Below are positions 44,487 through 54,329 of a DNA stretch of 64,000 nucleotides, piece after piece. The first letter of the stretch is position 1. Every line of letters starts with the position of its first letter. Source of the stretch: Pseudoteredinibacter isoporae. GTDB taxonomy: Bacteria > Pseudomonadota > Gammaproteobacteria > Pseudomonadales > Cellvibrionaceae. A model generated the notes under the pieces. The model was not told the origin of the DNA. It saw nothing but the letters and a program-made list of their open reading frames with translations, and made no database searches. The DNA lies in the NCBI RefSeq assembly GCF_011602085.1, contig NZ_JAAONY010000002.1, positions 930,001 through 994,000 on the forward strand, given 5' to 3'. Made by a program: the position numbers and the translations under genes.

Positions 44487-45965
44487 ATGATCAATTTTCA
44501 AACAAAAACAGCTCAAGCCTCTGCCGTCAGCACCGACTGCGCCATCGTTGCGGTGTATGAAAAATCCAAATTGGGATCCGCCGCCAAAGTGCTGGATGAA
44601 AGCGGTGCAATCTCTGCCGTTTGTGCTCTGGGTGATTTCACGGGCAAGCTTGGCCAAACTCAGCTCATCGCGGGTGAAGGCAAGGCAAAACGCATCGTGT
44701 TGCTGGGCCTTGGTAAAGCCAAAGAGCTGACCGCCAAAAGCTTTGGCAGCGCCTGTCAAAAAGCATTCGCCGCGGTTGCCGGCAGCGCCTGTAAAGACGC
44801 CAGCCTGTTTTTGGACGATGGCAATGCTGTCGACCTGGACACCCAGGCTCGCTTCGCCGTTGAACGTATGAGTGCCAAAGCCTATCGCTTTGATGAGCTG
44901 AAGAGCGAGAAGAAAAGCCCTTCCAAGCTGAAGAAAATCACTCTGGTGGTTGCTGACCGCAAAGCCCAGAACGGCGTCAAAAAGTCCGCCGCTGTTGGCG
45001 CTGCCATTGGTAAAGGTGTGCGTTTGGCAAAAGATCTGGCCAACCGTCCGGGCAATGTGTGTACGCCAACGCACCTGACTGAAAACGCCAAGCGCCTGGC
45101 CAAGGAATATAAGAACATGAGCGCCAAAGCGCTTTCTGCCAAGCAGGCCGAAAAGCTCGGTATGGGCTCTTATCTGTCCGTGGCCGCCGGTTCCGATGAG
45201 CCCTCCCAGTTCATCATCATGGAATACAAAGGTGGCGCCAAATCCGCCAAGCCAATCGTCCTGGTCGGTAAAGGTATTACCTTCGACACCGGTGGTATCA
45301 GTCTGAAACCTGGCGCCGCTATGGACGAAATGAAATTTGATATGGGCGGTGCTGCTGCCGTTTTCGGTGCCATGCAATCTCTGCTGGAACTGGCACTGCC
45401 AATCAACGTTGTGGCTCTGGTTCCCGCCACTGAAAATATGCCAAACGGTCACGCCACCAAGCCTGGTGATATTGTGACCTCTATGTCCGGCCAAACCATC
45501 GAAGTGCTGAACACCGACGCCGAAGGCCGCTTGATTCTTTGTGACGCCCTGACCTACGCCGAGCGCTACAAGCCAAAAGCGGTTGTGGACGTTGCCACCC
45601 TGACTGGTGCTTGTGTTGTGGCCCTGGGCAAGCACGCTACCGCGGTTTACTCCAACAAGGATGAGCTGGCGGAAAAACTGCTGGATGCCGGTAAACAAGC
45701 GGAAGACAAAGCCTGGCATATGCCATTGTGGGATGAGTATCAGGCTCAGTTGGACAGCAACTTTGCCGATATGGCGAACATCGGCGGAATGCCTGGTGGC
45801 AGTATTACTGCAGCCTGCTTCCTGTCGCGCTTCGCTAAGAAATACGACTGGGCTCACCTGGATATCGCCGGTACCGCCTGGTTGTCTGGCGCCGCTAAAG
45901 GTGCAACCGGTCGCCCGGTAAGCATGTTGGTTCAATATCTGATGAACGAAGCGGGCCGTAAATAA
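44487..45965 (+). CDS. pepA: Leucyl aminopeptidase PepA
   Basis: A 492-residue cytosolic M17 aminopeptidase using two metal ions. The signature NTDAEGRL and the metal/active-site segments VGKGITFDTGGISLKPG, FDMGGAAAVFGAM and VDVATLTGACVVALG are present. In Escherichia coli PepA also helps Xer recombination as a DNA-binding protein. The ATG at 44487 gives the normal N-terminus; earlier in-frame ATGs have no family support. An almost equally long open frame on the opposite strand is a coding shadow. Confidence 0.95.
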   Translation: MINFQTKTAQASAVSTDCAIVAVYEKSKLGSAAKVLDESGAISAVCALGDFTGKLGQTQLIAGEGKAKRIVLLGLGKAKELTAKSFGSACQKAFAAVAGSACKDASLFLDDGNAVDLDTQARFAVERMSAKAYRFDELKSEKKSPSKLKKITLVVADRKAQNGVKKSAAVGAAIGKGVRLAKDLANRPGNVCTPTHLTENAKRLAKEYKNMSAKALSAKQAEKLGMGSYLSVAAGSDEPSQFIIMEYKGGAKSAKPIVLVGKGITFDTGGISLKPGAAMDEMKFDMGGAAAVFGAMQSLLELALPINVVALVPATENMPNGHATKPGDIVTSMSGQTIEVLNTDAEGRLILCDALTYAERYKPKAVVDVATLTGACVVALGKHATAVYSNKDELAEKLLDAGKQAEDKAWHMPLWDEYQAQLDSNFADMANIGGMPGGSITAACFLSRFAKKYDWAHLDIAGTAWLSGAAKGATGRPVSMLVQYLMNEAGRK

Positions 45966-46028
45966 GCCACTGTAAACAAGCGGTCACTGGCCGCTTGCTT
46001 AAACCGAAGTACTTGCAGGAAAGCACTC

Positions 46029-46472
46029 GTGACTCGAGTCGATTTTTATATTTTGCCGGAAGCCGGGCTTGATGCCCGGCACAATTTTGCCTGCCGCCTG
46101 GTCGAGAAGATGTTTCGCCTTTCCCAGGAGGTTTGCGTACTCACCCCCAATGCCCAACAGTGCAGTGATTTCGGGCAGCGGCTCTGGGCCCACAACCCCA
46201 CCAGTTTTATTCCCCATCGCTGCCGCAGCGATGACAGCAGCAGCCAACATGAACTGGCCGACCGCGTATGGATTACCCACGGCGATGAGCTGCTGGAACA
46301 CCACAATGTGTTGATCAACCTATCCAGTGAACAACCCAGCCATTTCTCACGCTTTGAGCGTCTGCTGGAAATCGTGGTACCCGATGATGATGTGGTGCAG
46401 TCAAGCCGTGAACGCTACCGCTTTTATCAGGAGCGCGGCTACCCAATCGCCAACCATGATATGCGACGCTGA
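46029..46472 (+). CDS. holC: DNA polymerase III chi subunit
   Basis: A 147-residue clamp-loader accessory protein that links polymerase III to single-strand-binding protein. Family marks: VDFYILPEA at the start, ACRLVEKMFRLSQEV, QRLWAHNPTSFIPH and the segment VLINLSSEQPSHFSRFERLLEIV. It starts with GTG at 46029, with GGAAAG upstream. It lies between pepA and valS, the usual place. Confidence 0.93.
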   Translation: MTRVDFYILPEAGLDARHNFACRLVEKMFRLSQEVCVLTPNAQQCSDFGQRLWAHNPTSFIPHRCRSDDSSSQHELADRVWITHGDELLEHHNVLINLSSEQPSHFSRFERLLEIVVPDDDVVQSSRERYRFYQERGYPIANHDMRR

Positions 46473-46553
46473 ACACTTACTCGTATGTGGCTTTATGTGT
46501 ACACTCGACAACTTCTGTAGATTGACCATCGGAAACCGCTTGGAACACAAGGC

Positions 46554-48161
46554 ATGACTGATCAGCCCACCAAAACAAAACAACAATTGCTGGCCGAACT
46601 GGAATCCATCATGTCCATGCTGGATGAAGATGCGGTGATCCCTACACTGGATACCGTCGTTGAGCCCGAAGCGAAATCCACACAAGCAACGGCTGCGCCT
46701 CAAGCACCTGAAGCAGCGACTATTGAGACCACAAGCACAGCCGAAACACTCGGCACAGCCACCTCGCCCACAAAACCGGAACCTGTTCCGGCAACGACAC
46801 CCGAACTGACGCCGAAGCAAGAACCACCTGTGGAAAGCAGCGACTTCAATGCGGACATCAACACTGAGTTTCGTCAGGCAATGGAAGTGGAAATCGACAT
46901 TCCTGATGTGCCAGTTCCCGATAGCCAAACCTTGTTTGGTAATAGCGAAGAGCAAACGGACGAGGAATCAAAAGAGCAATCGATAGAGGAACCGAATGCA
47001 TCGCCCGACGAAGAGATGGATTTGCTGGACAAGGTTTCCCAGAAATTTGGTATTGATACCTCGAAGCTGATCAAGCACTCCCAGCCTGAAGAAGCAACCG
47101 CGGCTGCTGAACTCAAAACAGAACCCAAAGCAGAAGCCAAGCCGGAATACCGACAGAACGAACAACAAAACGAACCAAGCTCTGCCCTGGAAACCGGAAA
47201 AACGCCCGAGCCAAACAGCAACGCTCAACAGAATCCCTTCCCGGCACCCAATCGCAAACCTCATTTGTTTAACGGTGAGGCCCAAGCAGAAGCGCCCTTG
47301 CCCGGCCAGCAACACTTGTTTGATAGTGAGCCAGAAACAAAATCGGAACAGGCTTTCAAACCGGAAGAACTCGATCTGACGCTAAAATCAGAACCCCAGC
47401 TTGAACTGACAAGCGAACCCGACCGTAAAGCCGATATCAACGTAACGGCTCCCAAAACGTCCATTGAAACCTCTCAGGAAGCGTCCTCGAAAATAAACAA
47501 ACCGTCTGCGGAGAACTTGCTCTCTGACACGGAACAAAGCGAGCAAGCACAAGGTAAACCCGAGAATCCTTTCAAGCACAGTAGCGAAAGCAGCTCGACC
47601 TACCCACCCGCGAGCTTGATGAATTCCTTTCGCCGCAGCGAACCGTCATTTGTCGAGGAAAGGTCTCAAACCATCCCGGAACCCGCAAAAGACACTGCAA
47701 CGGCTCAGCCAGAAACAGAAGCCCTTCAAACAGCTTCGTCTCCAGAATATGAAGTTGCCACTGATGCTGATGCAGCCGTTGACGATACCCCGGCACTGGA
47801 ATCAGAAAGCCCGGAACCGTCAGAGGCTTCTTTGCCGCTTCCCGAGACATCCTATTCCCTGGCTGAACCCTCGGTTTCGGAAGCCGTCATCAGCGAGCCA
47901 ACCGCACAGCAGCCCTATACCGCTGACAGTATTTCCATTGAAGCTGACGCACCAAAACCTGAAGAGCCGGAAGCACCGACCGATGAAACCGTGGTTATTT
48001 CGGAACCCGAAGACAGTCTGCCAATAGAACCCCAGGACGAGCCAACGCAGACGGACCCGGAAGCCATTGTTGATGAGATTCTTGAGGAATACCTCCCCAA
48101 GCTGGAAGCCGAGCTGCGCAAGCGTTTGCTGGACGCCGTGAGCAAAGACCTGGACCTCTAA
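46554..48161 (+). CDS. Acidic low-complexity protein between holC and valS
   Basis: A 535-residue protein very rich in Glu, Pro, Ser, Thr and Ala, with little hydrophobic content until a folded C-terminal helix (VDEILEEYLPKLEAELRKRLLDAV). The N-terminus KTKQQLLAELESIMSMLDED is also helical. Short related words recur in the middle (NPFPAPNRKPHLFNG, GQQHLFDSE, NPFKHSSE). It is therefore probably a long disordered tether between two helical ends. Shorter proteins of this type occur between holC and valS in Pseudomonas relatives; function unknown. Confidence 0.8.
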   Translation: MTDQPTKTKQQLLAELESIMSMLDEDAVIPTLDTVVEPEAKSTQATAAPQAPEAATIETTSTAETLGTATSPTKPEPVPATTPELTPKQEPPVESSDFNADINTEFRQAMEVEIDIPDVPVPDSQTLFGNSEEQTDEESKEQSIEEPNASPDEEMDLLDKVSQKFGIDTSKLIKHSQPEEATAAAELKTEPKAEAKPEYRQNEQQNEPSSALETGKTPEPNSNAQQNPFPAPNRKPHLFNGEAQAEAPLPGQQHLFDSEPETKSEQAFKPEELDLTLKSEPQLELTSEPDRKADINVTAPKTSIETSQEASSKINKPSAENLLSDTEQSEQAQGKPENPFKHSSESSSTYPPASLMNSFRRSEPSFVEERSQTIPEPAKDTATAQPETEALQTASSPEYEVATDADAAVDDTPALESESPEPSEASLPLPETSYSLAEPSVSEAVISEPTAQQPYTADSISIEADAPKPEEPEAPTDETVVISEPEDSLPIEPQDEPTQTDPEAIVDEILEEYLPKLEAELRKRLLDAVSKDLDL

Positions 48162-48373
48162 AGTCATCTATTGCGCGCGCCTTCGGGTGTAATGCTGAAG
48201 GCTCATCACCGGGATGCCGATATGGCTAGGAATATTTCCCGTTCGGTGAGCAATATTTCCCCTCACAGCCTTAAATCTACCCCGACAGCCCTGTATAATG
48301 GCCGGTTTGCTAAGCCGCCCGGAGCACGAACGCCGCGGGCTCAATTTCACGCAGTCGGATTTAGATCGTAGTC

Positions 48374-51169
48374 ATGAGCGATAACACCCCATCGAACGAG
48401 TTGGATACAACCTACAACCCACAGGCCATCGAGCAGTCCTGGTATAAAACCTGGGAAGACAGCGGCTATTTTGCCCCGAAAAGCGAAGTCGATGATGGCA
48501 GTGACAGCTATTGCATCATGATTCCGCCACCTAACGTCACCGGCAGTCTGCACATGGGGCACGGTTTCCAGGAAAGCATTATGGATGCCTTGATCCGCTA
48601 TCAGCGTATGCAGGGTAAGAACACTCTCTGGCAGGTCGGTACCGACCACGCCGGTATCGCCACCCAGATGGTGGTTGAGCGTTTACTGGACGCCGAAGGC
48701 ACTAATCGCCATGAGCTGGGGCGCGAAAAATTTACCGAGCGCGTATGGGACTGGAAAGAAGAATCCGGCGGCACCATCACTCAGCAGCTTCGTCGCCTGG
48801 GCGCCAGCCCTGACTGGAGCACCGAACGCTTTACGATGGACCCGGGCTTCTACAAAGCCGTACAGGAAGTCTTTATCAAGCTCTACAAAGACGGCTTGAT
48901 TTACCGTGGCAAGCGTCTGGTGAACTGGGACCCGAAACTGCACACCGCCATTTCCGATCTGGAAGTCATCAGTGAAGAAGAGAACGGTTTCCTGTGGCAC
49001 TTTAACTATCCATTGGCCGATGGCTCAGGCCACCTGACCGTTGCCACTACGCGTCCGGAAACCATGCTGGGCGATACGGCGGTTGCGGTTCACCCTGAAG
49101 ACGAGCGCTATCAGCATTTGGTCGGCAAGATGATCAAACTGCCGCTGACCGATCGCGAGATTCCGATTATCGCCGACGATTATGTCGATAAGGATTTCGG
49201 TACCGGTTGCGTGAAGATCACCCCCGCCCACGATTTCAATGACTACGAGATGGGTCAGCGTCACAACTTGCCAATGATCAACATTCTCGATGACGACGCC
49301 AATCTGAACAGCACGGTGCCGGAAAAATATCGCGGCATGGAACGCTTTGCCGCTCGTAAGCAAATCGTTGAAGACTTTGAAGCACTTGGCCTGCTGAACA
49401 AAATTGACGACCACAAATTGAAAGTACCACGCGGTGATCGTACCGGCGTGGTAATCGAGCCCTATCTGACCAATCAGTGGTACGTAAAAACCCAACCATT
49501 GGCCGACAAGGCGATCAAAGCGGTTGAAAACGGCGATATTAAATTTGTGCCCCAGCAATATGAAAATATGTACTTCTCCTGGATGCGTGATATTCAGGAC
49601 TGGTGTATTTCCCGACAGCTCTGGTGGGGTCACCGTATTCCAGCCTGGTACGACGATGCCGGCAACGTTTATGTGGGCCGTACCGAAGAAGAAGTTCGCG
49701 CTGAAAACGGTATTGCCGACGGTGTCAAACTGAAACAGGACGACGACGTTCTGGACACCTGGTTCTCCTCCGGCTTGTGGACCTTCGGCACCTTGGGCTG
49801 GCCTGAAGAAACCGAGCGTTTGAAAATCTTTAACCCGACCGACGTACTGGTCACCGGTTTCGATATTATTTTCTTCTGGGTTGCACGCATGATCATGCTG
49901 ACCTTGCACTTCCGTGAAGAAATCCCATTCCATACCGTTTATGTCCACGGTCTGGTGCGTGATGGTCAAGGCCAGAAGATGTCCAAGTCCAAGGGTAATG
50001 TATTGGACCCGATCGATCTGATTGACGGCATCGATCTGGAATCATTGGTGAAGAAACGCACCACCGGCATGATGAACCCGAAGGCGGCCAGTAAAATTGA
50101 AAAGCAGACCCGCAAGGAATTCCCGGAAGGTCTTGCCGCATACGGTACCGACGCTCTGCGTTATACCTACTACTCACTGGCCTCTACCGGTCGTGACATT
50201 AAGTTTGATGTGGGCCGTATCGAGGGCTTTCGCAACTTCTGTAACAAAATCTGGAACGCCTCTCGTTATGTCTTGATGAATACCGAGGGTCACGATTTGA
50301 ATGGAGAAGTGGAACTTTCTCTGGCCGATCGCTGGATCATCGCCAAACTGCAACAAACTGAAAAAGCCGTACAGGAAGGTATCGAATCCTATCGTTTCGA
50401 TCTAGCCTCCCAGGCTCTGTACGATTTTATCTGGAACGAATACTGCGATTGGTATCTGGAACTGTCCAAGCCGGTTCTGTGGAACGAAGAAGCCAGTGCC
50501 GAGCTGCAACGTGGCACCCGTCGTACACTGGTGCGCGTATTGGAAACCACTTTACGACTGGCCCATCCTTTGATGCCATTTATCACTGAAGAAATCTGGC
50601 AGCGCATTAAAGGTCTTGCCGGTGTCGAAGGTGACACCATTATGCTGGCCCAGTACCCAATTGCCGATGAAAGTAAAATCGATGAGCAGGCGCTTGCGGA
50701 TATCGAGTGGGTGAAAGGCGTCGTCGTCGGCATTCGCAACATTCGTGGAGAAATGAACATTTCCCCAGCGAAAAACCTGCCCTTGTATTTTGCTAATGGC
50801 AGCAATGAGGATCAGCGTCGACTGGAGGACAATCGTCAATTCCTGCTGAAACTGGCCAGCCTGGAGAGCATGACCTGGTTGAACCCGGGTGATGAGGCCC
50901 CGATGTCAGCGACCGCTTTGGTCGGCGATATGGAAATTCTGGTTCCGATGGCTGGGCTCATTGATAAAGACGCCGAAACAGCGCGCTTGAACAAAGAGAT
51001 CGAAAAGCTTGAGAAAGAAGTCAGCCGTACCCAGGGCAAGCTGAACAACGAAAAGTTTGTGGGCAAAGCCCCTGCCGAAGTTGTGCAGAAAGAGAAAGAC
51101 AAACTGGCCGACTATGAAGCGGCTCTGGCGAAACTGAAGGAACAGGTTCAGAAAATAGCCGAACTGTAA
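48374..51169 (+). CDS. valS: Valyl-tRNA synthetase
   Basis: A 931-residue class I synthetase that charges tRNA-Val and edits threonine. The HIGH motif is in [19 protein letters not shown] in [14 protein letters not shown], the editing domain around [15 protein letters not shown], and a C-terminal coiled coil ([20 protein letters not shown]). Length is usual. A strong terminator follows. Confidence 0.97.
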   Translation: MSDNTPSNELDTTYNPQAIEQSWYKTWEDSGYFAPKSEVDDGSDSYCIMIPPPNVTGSLHMGHGFQESIMDALIRYQRMQGKNTLWQVGTDHAGIATQMVVERLLDAEGTNRHELGREKFTERVWDWKEESGGTITQQLRRLGASPDWSTERFTMDPGFYKAVQEVFIKLYKDGLIYRGKRLVNWDPKLHTAISDLEVISEEENGFLWHFNYPLADGSGHLTVATTRPETMLGDTAVAVHPEDERYQHLVGKMIKLPLTDREIPIIADDYVDKDFGTGCVKITPAHDFNDYEMGQRHNLPMINILDDDANLNSTVPEKYRGMERFAARKQIVEDFEALGLLNKIDDHKLKVPRGDRTGVVIEPYLTNQWYVKTQPLADKAIKAVENGDIKFVPQQYENMYFSWMRDIQDWCISRQLWWGHRIPAWYDDAGNVYVGRTEEEVRAENGIADGVKLKQDDDVLDTWFSSGLWTFGTLGWPEETERLKIFNPTDVLVTGFDIIFFWVARMIMLTLHFREEIPFHTVYVHGLVRDGQGQKMSKSKGNVLDPIDLIDGIDLESLVKKRTTGMMNPKAASKIEKQTRKEFPEGLAAYGTDALRYTYYSLASTGRDIKFDVGRIEGFRNFCNKIWNASRYVLMNTEGHDLNGEVELSLADRWIIAKLQQTEKAVQEGIESYRFDLASQALYDFIWNEYCDWYLELSKPVLWNEEASAELQRGTRRTLVRVLETTLRLAHPLMPFITEEIWQRIKGLAGVEGDTIMLAQYPIADESKIDEQALADIEWVKGVVVGIRNIRGEMNISPAKNLPLYFANGSNEDQRRLEDNRQFLLKLASLESMTWLNPGDEAPMSATALVGDMEILVPMAGLIDKDAETARLNKEIEKLEKEVSRTQGKLNNEKFVGKAPAEVVQKEKDKLADYEAALAKLKEQVQKIAEL

Positions 51170-51185
51170 GGCTATTTTTCTGCCC

Positions 51186-51217
51186 TAAAAAAAAGGCGAG
51201 CCATGCTCGCCTTTTTT
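51186..51217. terminator. Terminator between valS and SDR gene
   Basis: Hairpin GGCGAGC-cat-GCTCGCC flanked by A-run and T-run, between convergent genes; works in both directions. Confidence 0.9.
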
Positions 51218-51260
51218 GTGCCTGAAGATATGAGCCCGTTATCTTACAAAAACCAACAAC

Positions 51261-52169
51261 CTAAGCACTCAGTTTGGGCATCGCCGCATTACCAATGACT
51301 TTTAACAAGCGTTTCTTGCCTAGCAATTTTTGAGTCAGCATCAGCGACTTTCCGTCTTTCCCAATAACATTTCTCAGGGGTGATTTGGGGGTTTGCGCAA
51401 TCTTCAGCATCAAGCTTGCAACATCCTGAGGGTCACCGTAACCAAAGGGTTTCGGCGGCTCTGCCAGCATATTATCCAGAAACTTTTTGTAAACGCCCCT
51501 CTCCCGGTTCAGCTCCGGGGTGGCCTGCCCTTCGTTAAAACTGTAGGCACTACTGAAACCGGTTTTAAAGGCACCCGGTTCAATCAGGTGTACACGAATA
51601 CCAAATTCTGCCAGCTCATGGGACAGTGATTCGGTTAAGCCTTCTACCGCAAATTTTGAAGCGCTGTACAGCGATAGCATTGGCATGCCCATCAATCCGG
51701 CGAGCGAGGTAACGTTGATAATCGATCCCTCCTTTTGCTTTCTCATATAGGGCAGCACCGCCTGGGTAGTATTAATCACGCCTAAGAAGTTGGTGTTCAT
51801 TTGTTGCATAATCTCTTCTTCACTGGCCTCTTCTAGAAAACCAAAAGCGCCATAGCCGGCGTTATTAATTAAGCAATCAATACGACCGAAGGTTTCCATC
51901 ACGGAAGTTATTGTCGACTCGATACTCTGGCGATCGCACACATCCAAAGGAAACAGTTGGACGTTGCGCAAGGTGTTCAGCTCGTTCTCACGTTCAGGCG
52001 ACCGCATGGTTGCGGCGACATTCCAACCGGCTTTTTGAAAGGCCTTACAAGCCAGACGACCAAAGCCGGAAGACGCGCCGGTGATTACGACGGTTTTTAC
52101 CGGCATCGCAGCGGGGGTGGTTGTGGGGTTTGTGGTGGAGCTTGCTGTTTGCTTTATCGACGTGCTCAT
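51261..52169 (-). CDS. Short-chain dehydrogenase/reductase
   Basis: A 302-residue classical SDR oxidoreductase using NAD(P). The cofactor motif is TGASSGFGRLA, then NNAGYGAFG, the catalytic serine in INVTSLAGLMG and YSASK (Tyr and Lys). A Ser/Thr-rich leader of about 20 residues precedes the fold; the ATG at 52169 is chosen over one eight codons upstream. It is divergent from a MerR regulator with a perfect palindrome between them, so it is probably induced by that regulator. Substrate unknown. Confidence 0.9.
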   Translation of the reverse strand: MSTSIKQTASSTTNPTTTPAAMPVKTVVITGASSGFGRLACKAFQKAGWNVAATMRSPERENELNTLRNVQLFPLDVCDRQSIESTITSVMETFGRIDCLINNAGYGAFGFLEEASEEEIMQQMNTNFLGVINTTQAVLPYMRKQKEGSIINVTSLAGLMGMPMLSLYSASKFAVEGLTESLSHELAEFGIRVHLIEPGAFKTGFSSAYSFNEGQATPELNRERGVYKKFLDNMLAEPPKPFGYGDPQDVASLMLKIAQTPKSPLRNVIGKDGKSLMLTQKLLGKKRLLKVIGNAAMPKLSA

Positions 52170-52218
52170 TAGTTCTTTCTCTCTACATTTCAACTCAACA
52201 GGGTTTCCATGCTAAGGT

Positions 52219-52234
52219 GTCGGGTATACCCGAC
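52219..52234. promoter_or_regulatory. MerR-type operator palindrome
   Basis: GTCGGGTATACCCGAC is a perfect 16-base palindrome in the gap between the SDR gene and the MerR gene, the expected binding site for the MerR protein controlling both. Confidence 0.75.
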
Positions 52235-52259
52235 AGTCAAGTTGAGAGAATGCAAAATA

Positions 52260-52628
52260 ATGTTAATCGGTGAGTTGTGTAAGAAACTCGATATCAGCAA
52301 GCACACCATTCGCCACTATGAAGAACTCGGCCTGATCTACGCCGATGCCCGCAAAGCCGGCACGCGCAGCTATAAGAATTATCGCGCCGATACTGTAGAG
52401 CGACTGGAAATGATTGAGGAGGGAAAAGCCTTTGGCCTCAGCCTGAAGCAAATCAAACCCCTGCTCGACCTGTTTATGGAAAACAAACTCAGCGAATCCC
52501 AGTCCAAACAAATTGTTGTAGACCAGTTAGCCTCAGTAGAAAAGCAGATCGCCGGATTGGAGCAAATCAAAGCCAGACTCAAGACAAAACTGGCCACTTA
52601 TGGCAACCCTTCCACCGAAAATTGCTAG
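52260..52628 (+). CDS. MerR-family regulator
   Basis: A 122-residue protein from the ATG at 52260: winged helix MLIGELCKKLDISKHTIRHYEELGL (residues 1-25) continuing to RSYKNYRADTVERLEMI, then a dimerisation coiled coil. No cysteine cluster for metal is evident beyond C7 and the terminal C, so a redox or organic ligand is more likely. It is divergent from the SDR gene. Confidence 0.88.
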   Translation: MLIGELCKKLDISKHTIRHYEELGLIYADARKAGTRSYKNYRADTVERLEMIEEGKAFGLSLKQIKPLLDLFMENKLSESQSKQIVVDQLASVEKQIAGLEQIKARLKTKLATYGNPSTENC

Positions 52629-52694
52629 ACCCGCCTTGACCCGTCTATAGGTTCAGGCTTGAGACTCGTATCTCGATCAACAAGAGGTTCACCC

Positions 52695-53204
52695 ATGCTG
52701 ACCATTTCAAAACTCGCCAGACAAGCCGGCATTGCCCGCTCCAGCCTGCTCTATTATGAACGTATTGGTCTGCTGCAACCCAAATTGCGGGGTGACAATG
52801 GATATCGTTGGTATGGCCCCGAGGAAGTGACCCGCCTGGAAAGTATTATGGCATATCGTTCCTACGGTATTGCCATCGACAAGATTGGCGAACTTCTGGA
52901 TCGAAACTCAAAAGCTCAAGCGGATATTTTGAAAGAACACTTTCAGCAACTGGATCTTGAAATCAAACAACTGAGGCAACAACAAAAAGCCATTATCGAG
53001 CTGTTGCATCTGGATCAGGAAGTGGAGAATGACATGGTGAACAAAGACACTTGGGTAGCAATTATGCGCGGTGCAGGATTAAGCGATGACGATATGACGC
53101 GCTGGCACCAAACCTTTGAAAAAATGGAGCCCGAAGAGCATCAGAAGTTTCTGGAATCTTTAGGTATTGAGCAGGATGAAATCGCACAAATCAGAAAACT
53201 GTAA
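52695..53204 (+). CDS. MerR-family regulator with C-terminal effector domain
   Basis: A 169-residue protein from the ATG at 52695 (AGAGG seven bases upstream). The DNA-binding part reads LTISKLARQAGIARSSLLYYERIGLL and RWYGPEEVTRLESI; a long coiled coil follows and then an acidic helical end with TRWHQTFEKMEPEEHQKFL, a layout seen in TipA-like members that bind small molecules. Upstream, GACCCGTCTATAGGTTC near 52633 has the spaced inverted-repeat look of a MerR promoter. It is not obviously linked in function to the first MerR gene. Confidence 0.85.
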   Translation: MLTISKLARQAGIARSSLLYYERIGLLQPKLRGDNGYRWYGPEEVTRLESIMAYRSYGIAIDKIGELLDRNSKAQADILKEHFQQLDLEIKQLRQQQKAIIELLHLDQEVENDMVNKDTWVAIMRGAGLSDDDMTRWHQTFEKMEPEEHQKFLESLGIEQDEIAQIRKL

Positions 53205-53216
53205 ATCAAGACAAAG

Positions 53217-53245
53217 AAGCCAAAGCAAAACCGCTTTGGCTTTTT
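53217..53245 (+). terminator. Terminator after second MerR gene
   Basis: AAGCCAAAGC-aaaacc-GCTTTGGCTT followed by T-run. Confidence 0.9.
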
Positions 53246-53256
53246 AACACAGGTCT

Positions 53257-53346
53257 TATTACTGCTCTTCTTACTACTGCTCTTCTTACTACTGCTCTTC
53301 TTACTACTGCTCTTCTTACTACTGTTCTTCTTACTACTGTTCTTCT
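53257..53346. repeat. Six tandem copies of a 15-bp unit
   Basis: Unit TACTACTGCTCTTCT on the plus strand, six adjoining copies; the first has one change and the last two share C to T at one position. On the minus strand the copies continue in frame behind the stop of the gene at 53360-53842 and would read as SKKSS/SKKNS repeats. The unit length of exactly five codons suggests former coding sequence. Confidence 0.9.
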
Positions 53347-53359
53347 TACTTACCGGTTC

Positions 53360-53842
53360 TCACCGGCCCTTCTTGCTCAATTCCACATCGGCACGACTGC
53401 GGAGTTTGGGTTTGTCCCTCAGGGCCGCGAAGGGGTCTTCCGAGGCCTTATAGGCTTCGTCCCCCGGCTTGGGTGCCGGTGGAATCTCGGGCTTATCTTT
53501 TACTTTTTGGGTTTTGGGCTTTTGCTTTTCGCCTTTTAAGTGTTCCTTTTTTGAAGCTTGTGGGTTTTCTTTCCTATCGGCTGACTTGCGAAATGCCCTG
53601 AGGTGAAACAGGATAAACGCACTCAGGGCAGCCATTCCCAAACCCCATTTGATAAAAAATGAAACCGCCAGAAACTGGCGCTCACCGGTCGCCTCGGCAT
53701 AGCTGATGTATTCGCCGTGAAAAAAACTGACCACAAACCAGAACAGAAGCAAGGCTGCCACACTGATAATGCTCGACTTATAGCGACGCCAAACCGTAGC
53801 GACAATCGCCAGGCGGACAAACTGTTTGATCACAGCCACCAC
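53360..53842 (-). CDS. Small membrane protein with charged tail
   Basis: A 160-residue protein starting with GTG, with two N-terminal helices (SIISVAALLLFWFVVSFF and FFIKWGLGMAALSAFILFH) and a cytoplasmic tail rich in Lys, Glu and Pro. Its start overlaps the end of the upstream gene by 13 bases, so they are coupled. The stop TGA is followed in frame by a Lys/Ser-rich tandem repeat, suggesting that the protein was once longer. No family recognised. Confidence 0.7.
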   Translation of the reverse strand: MVAVIKQFVRLAIVATVWRRYKSSIISVAALLLFWFVVSFFHGEYISYAEATGERQFLAVSFFIKWGLGMAALSAFILFHLRAFRKSADRKENPQASKKEHLKGEKQKPKTQKVKDKPEIPPAPKPGDEAYKASEDPFAALRDKPKLRSRADVELSKKGR

Positions 53843-54267
53843 CCCAATCCCAGAGAGGCGATCACGAACAACAGTCCCTTTTCCTTGATTTGATTTTTAA
53901 TCTTGTCTTCTTCCTCGCGTACAACGATTTCGAGGGTTTCCAGGGGCAGATTTTCAGGTTGCTGGCCCGCTATCAAAATGCGGGTTCGGGCACGTTCAAT
54001 CGCTTTGTCACGAATATTGGTTCGCAGCTTGGTTTTTACATTGCGAAAAGGACGTGTAATTTTATCCCCCAGTTTCTGGGTGAAGCTCGGGTTTTCAACC
54101 TCGGCTTCCAATATGGCTTCCAGCTCTTGATCGTCTTTGCTGGCGGGCAGATTCATCGCCGCATCGAACAATTGCTTGTCTCGTTCAAAACTCACGGAAA
54201 CCGCTTCCGCCTCCAGAACCTCACCTTTGGGTTCATTGCTTTTGTCTTTGTCACGCTTCTTAAACAA
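53830..54267 (-). CDS. Hypothetical protein with C-terminal helix
   Basis: A 145-residue charged, mostly helical protein (NIRDKAIERARTRILIAG, LEIVVREEEDKIKNQIKEKG) ending in a short hydrophobic segment (LLFVIASLGLGWWL) that could insert in the membrane. It is coupled to the two-helix protein downstream; the pair probably works together at the membrane. Function unknown. Confidence 0.7.
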   Translation of the reverse strand: MFKKRDKDKSNEPKGEVLEAEAVSVSFERDKQLFDAAMNLPASKDDQELEAILEAEVENPSFTQKLGDKITRPFRNVKTKLRTNIRDKAIERARTRILIAGQQPENLPLETLEIVVREEEDKIKNQIKEKGLLFVIASLGLGWWL

Positions 54268-54329
54268 ATCAAACCTTCCTGTCGTTTAGCGGATCTAATA
54301 GTCGCCATTACTATTCGCAGAATGACGTC

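Noticed and set aside
44436-45935. 499-codon open frame on the minus strand across pepA
   Set aside because: It is the shadow of pepA codon use; its composition (many His, Gln, Phe, Gly) is not protein-like and pepA is certain.
49025-49969. 314-codon minus-strand frame inside valS
   Set aside because: Shadow of the certain valS gene; no motif of its own.
53257-53346. Possible CRISPR array
   Set aside because: Units adjoin directly with no spacers; it is a simple 15-bp tandem repeat.
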